From JAJFKB01 sp965230515 (GTDB lineage: Bacteria > Pseudomonadota > Gammaproteobacteria > Pseudomonadales > IMCC2047): a DNA stretch of 64,000 nucleotides. The notes beneath the pieces were generated by a model. That model saw only the letters and a program-made list of their open reading frames with translations. It did no database searches and was not told where the DNA came from. This document shows, piece after piece, positions 62,399 to 64,000 of the stretch (the stretch's first letter is position 1; each line of letters starts with the position of its first letter). The translations under genes and the position numbers were made by a program. The stretch lies in NCBI GenBank assembly GCA_965230515.1, contig OZ246007.1, positions 2,108,001 through 2,172,000 on the forward strand. The letters run 5' to 3'.

Positions 62399-64000
62399 AT
62401 GCGTTTTTTACTGCCAAAATGGATAATTATAGCGGTATTACTATTTTTACCGGTAGCCGCTTTTGCGGTGGATGTACTGGTTTCCAGCCTGCTTGATGCG
62501 CCGGATCCAGCCGTGCGTGAAGGTGAAATCACCTACTCCGTCGAGGTGCAAAACCAGCAAAGTGATACCGCCAGCAATGTGGTGTTGAGCTTTCCTCTTC
62601 CCGGCCCCAGCATTAACCCCACCAGTGTTTTTGTCAGCGTGGACAATGGGGCCTGTAGTCATGATGGCGGTACACCAGGCACCGTAACCTGTAATTACGG
62701 GGATATGTTGGGTACTGCTGCTGTACCTGCTGGTCCGATAGAAACGGCTAATATCGTGATTCGATCCACACAGGATACGGGCAACACTCTTGACGTTACT
62801 GCCAGTGTGACAACCGACTCCCCTGAGGCCAATACGGTCAATAACACTCTCACCCAGAATACCACCATTAATGATGGTGCGGATCTGACGACGACCCTGG
62901 TTGGAACACCTGACCCAGTGCTTGGCGGGGGCGACCTTACCTATACAGCAACAGTCAGTAACAACGGACCCAATAATGCGACAAGCGTCCAGGTAGTTTT
63001 TATCCTGTCACCCAACCTGAGCTATGAATCGGGTTCAGCTTCCGGCTCGGGCTGGAGTTGCTCTATATCCGGTCAGCAGTTAACCTGCACCCGCAGTAGT
63101 CTGGCAGATAGCAGCTCAGCACCTGATATTACGTTCACGGCCCGGGTTACCGGTGCCACAGGCGGCACACTTACCTCTACTGCTACGGTATCGGCGGCAA
63201 CCGGAGATCCGGTACCCAATAACAATGTGGTGACCTCGGATGTGACACTGAATGAGGGTACCGATGTTGCGGTAACGATCAGCAGTTCATCCGGCTCGGT
63301 CATTGCTGGTAACAACATTACCCTAACTCTGGCACCACGCAATCTTGGGCCCTTTGATGCCGCGAATGTCGACGTGGTTTATACCATTCCGGCAGGCTTT
63401 ACTTTAGTAGGGTCTCCGAGCGGCACCGGCTGGAGCTGTGGTGTCGTATTGTCAACCGTCACCTGTTCACGATCAAGCTACGTGATTGGTGCCGCAGATG
63501 ATATCAGTCTTACCCTGACGGCACCGTTTCCGGCAGCACCAACGGTTTACTCCAACCCTGTTAGCATTAGTACCACAACAGCAGAAGCTGCTGAGCGTAT
63601 GGCGAATAATACGGATTCTGTCAATGTGACAGTTAATCCTGATGGTGTGGATCTATCCATATCCAAGTCCAAGAGTCCTCAGCCCGTAGCGCAGGGAAGT
63701 CCGATCAGCAGTGTCATTACCGTGCACAACAATGGCCCAAGGAATGCGCTGGCTGGAACCGTCACTATCCAGGATGTTCTGGTTGCAGGTGAAACCTATG
63801 TTTCTTTTAGTGGCACAAACTGGAGTTGTACAGACAACACCCCCAATATAGATTGTACATACAACGTCGCACTGAACAATGGTGCTAACAGCTCAACCCT
63901 GACCATTACCACCACAGCCGCTGCCTCGGGGTCATTGAGCAACACAGTCACTGTGGCCTACAGCGGTTCTCCCGGGGACTATAACAACGCCAATGACAGC
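62399..64000 (+). CDS. Secreted DUF11-repeat protein (3' end outside window)
   Basis: 534 codons are visible without a stop. The ATG at 62399 follows GGAGAG. A signal peptide covers about residues 1-23 (ends PVAAFA). The rest consists of repeated beta domains of about 120 residues starting near 24, 157, 280 and 415. They share ..ADLT..., VSNNGPNNAT or VHNNGPRNA, and SGxWSC with a paired Cys, as in DUF11. Such proteins are surface or extracellular. Cargo or partner cannot be told from here, and the C-terminal anchoring is not visible. Confidence 0.9.
   Translation, partial: MRFLLPKWIIIAVLLFLPVAAFAVDVLVSSLLDAPDPAVREGEITYSVEVQNQQSDTASNVVLSFPLPGPSINPTSVFVSVDNGACSHDGGTPGTVTCNYGDMLGTAAVPAGPIETANIVIRSTQDTGNTLDVTASVTTDSPEANTVNNTLTQNTTINDGADLTTTLVGTPDPVLGGGDLTYTATVSNNGPNNATSVQVVFILSPNLSYESGSASGSGWSCSISGQQLTCTRSSLADSSSAPDITFTARVTGATGGTLTSTATVSAATGDPVPNNNVVTSDVTLNEGTDVAVTISSSSGSVIAGNNITLTLAPRNLGPFDAANVDVVYTIPAGFTLVGSPSGTGWSCGVVLSTVTCSRSSYVIGAADDISLTLTAPFPAAPTVYSNPVSISTTTAEAAERMANNTDSVNVTVNPDGVDLSISKSKSPQPVAQGSPISSVITVHNNGPRNALAGTVTIQDVLVAGETYVSFSGTNWSCTDNTPNIDCTYNVALNNGANSSTLTITTTAAASGSLSNTVTVAYSGSPGDYNNANDS

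Overview
The window is a replication-origin-proximal segment of a gammaproteobacterial chromosome. It runs gyrB-recF-dnaN-dnaA (minus strand), then rpmH-rnpA-yidD-yidC-mnmE-mnmG-rsmG-parA-parB, the nine-gene ATP synthase operon and glmU-glmS (plus strand). This order, with chromosomal parAB beside the atp operon, resembles the Pseudomonas/Cellvibrionales type rather than the Enterobacteria. Moderate GC, a TRAP transporter, a Na+/amino-acid symporter and TonB-dependent thiamine uptake fit a marine heterotroph, possibly of the Cellvibrionales; the genus cannot be named from sequence alone. No rRNA or tRNA genes were seen.

Region by region. 1-25.7 kb: replication, partition, RNA modification, membrane insertion, F1Fo ATP synthase and hexosamine synthesis. 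Two places look origin-like: the dnaA-rpmH gap (one perfect DnaA box) and the mnmE-mnmG gap (four DnaA-box matches, a very AT-rich stretch, and a G-over-C shift beginning there). Two parS sites lie inside recF. 25.7-34.4 kb: a remnant of an SLC13-type permease behind glmS, a large PAS/GAF/GGDEF/EAL c-di-GMP protein, a sulfate-activation cluster (cysC, a HAL2-type PAP phosphatase, sat) and uvrD. 34.4-39.9 kb: a TRAP transporter whose binding-protein gene points toward its permease genes, with about 2 kb of accessory DNA between them (GNAT gene, tehB, three repeat or hairpin elements). 40-45 kb: HAD phosphatase, MFS carrier, glyA and an AGCS symporter.

45-52.3 kb: a small secreted protein, a shikimate-kinase-like gene, a LysR regulator divergent from gcvT-gcvH-gcvP, and a GcvR-like ACT protein. 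The gcvT and glyA promoters share an 18-base identical block and identical -35/-10 spacing, suggesting one glycine/one-carbon regulon, perhaps under the adjacent LysR protein. 52.3-56.8 kb: a decayed GDCCVxC gene, then a TPP riboswitch controlling a thiamine-salvage operon (TonB receptor, YkoF-type binding protein, PnuC-type transporter, kinase). 56.8-62.2 kb: the SOS mutasome imuA-imuB-dnaE2 behind a perfect LexA box. The window ends inside a secreted protein built of DUF11-type repeats.

Most genes are ordinary housekeeping genes. The least expected items are the shared glyA/gcvT promoter, the second origin-like region, the two decayed genes and the split TRAP locus.
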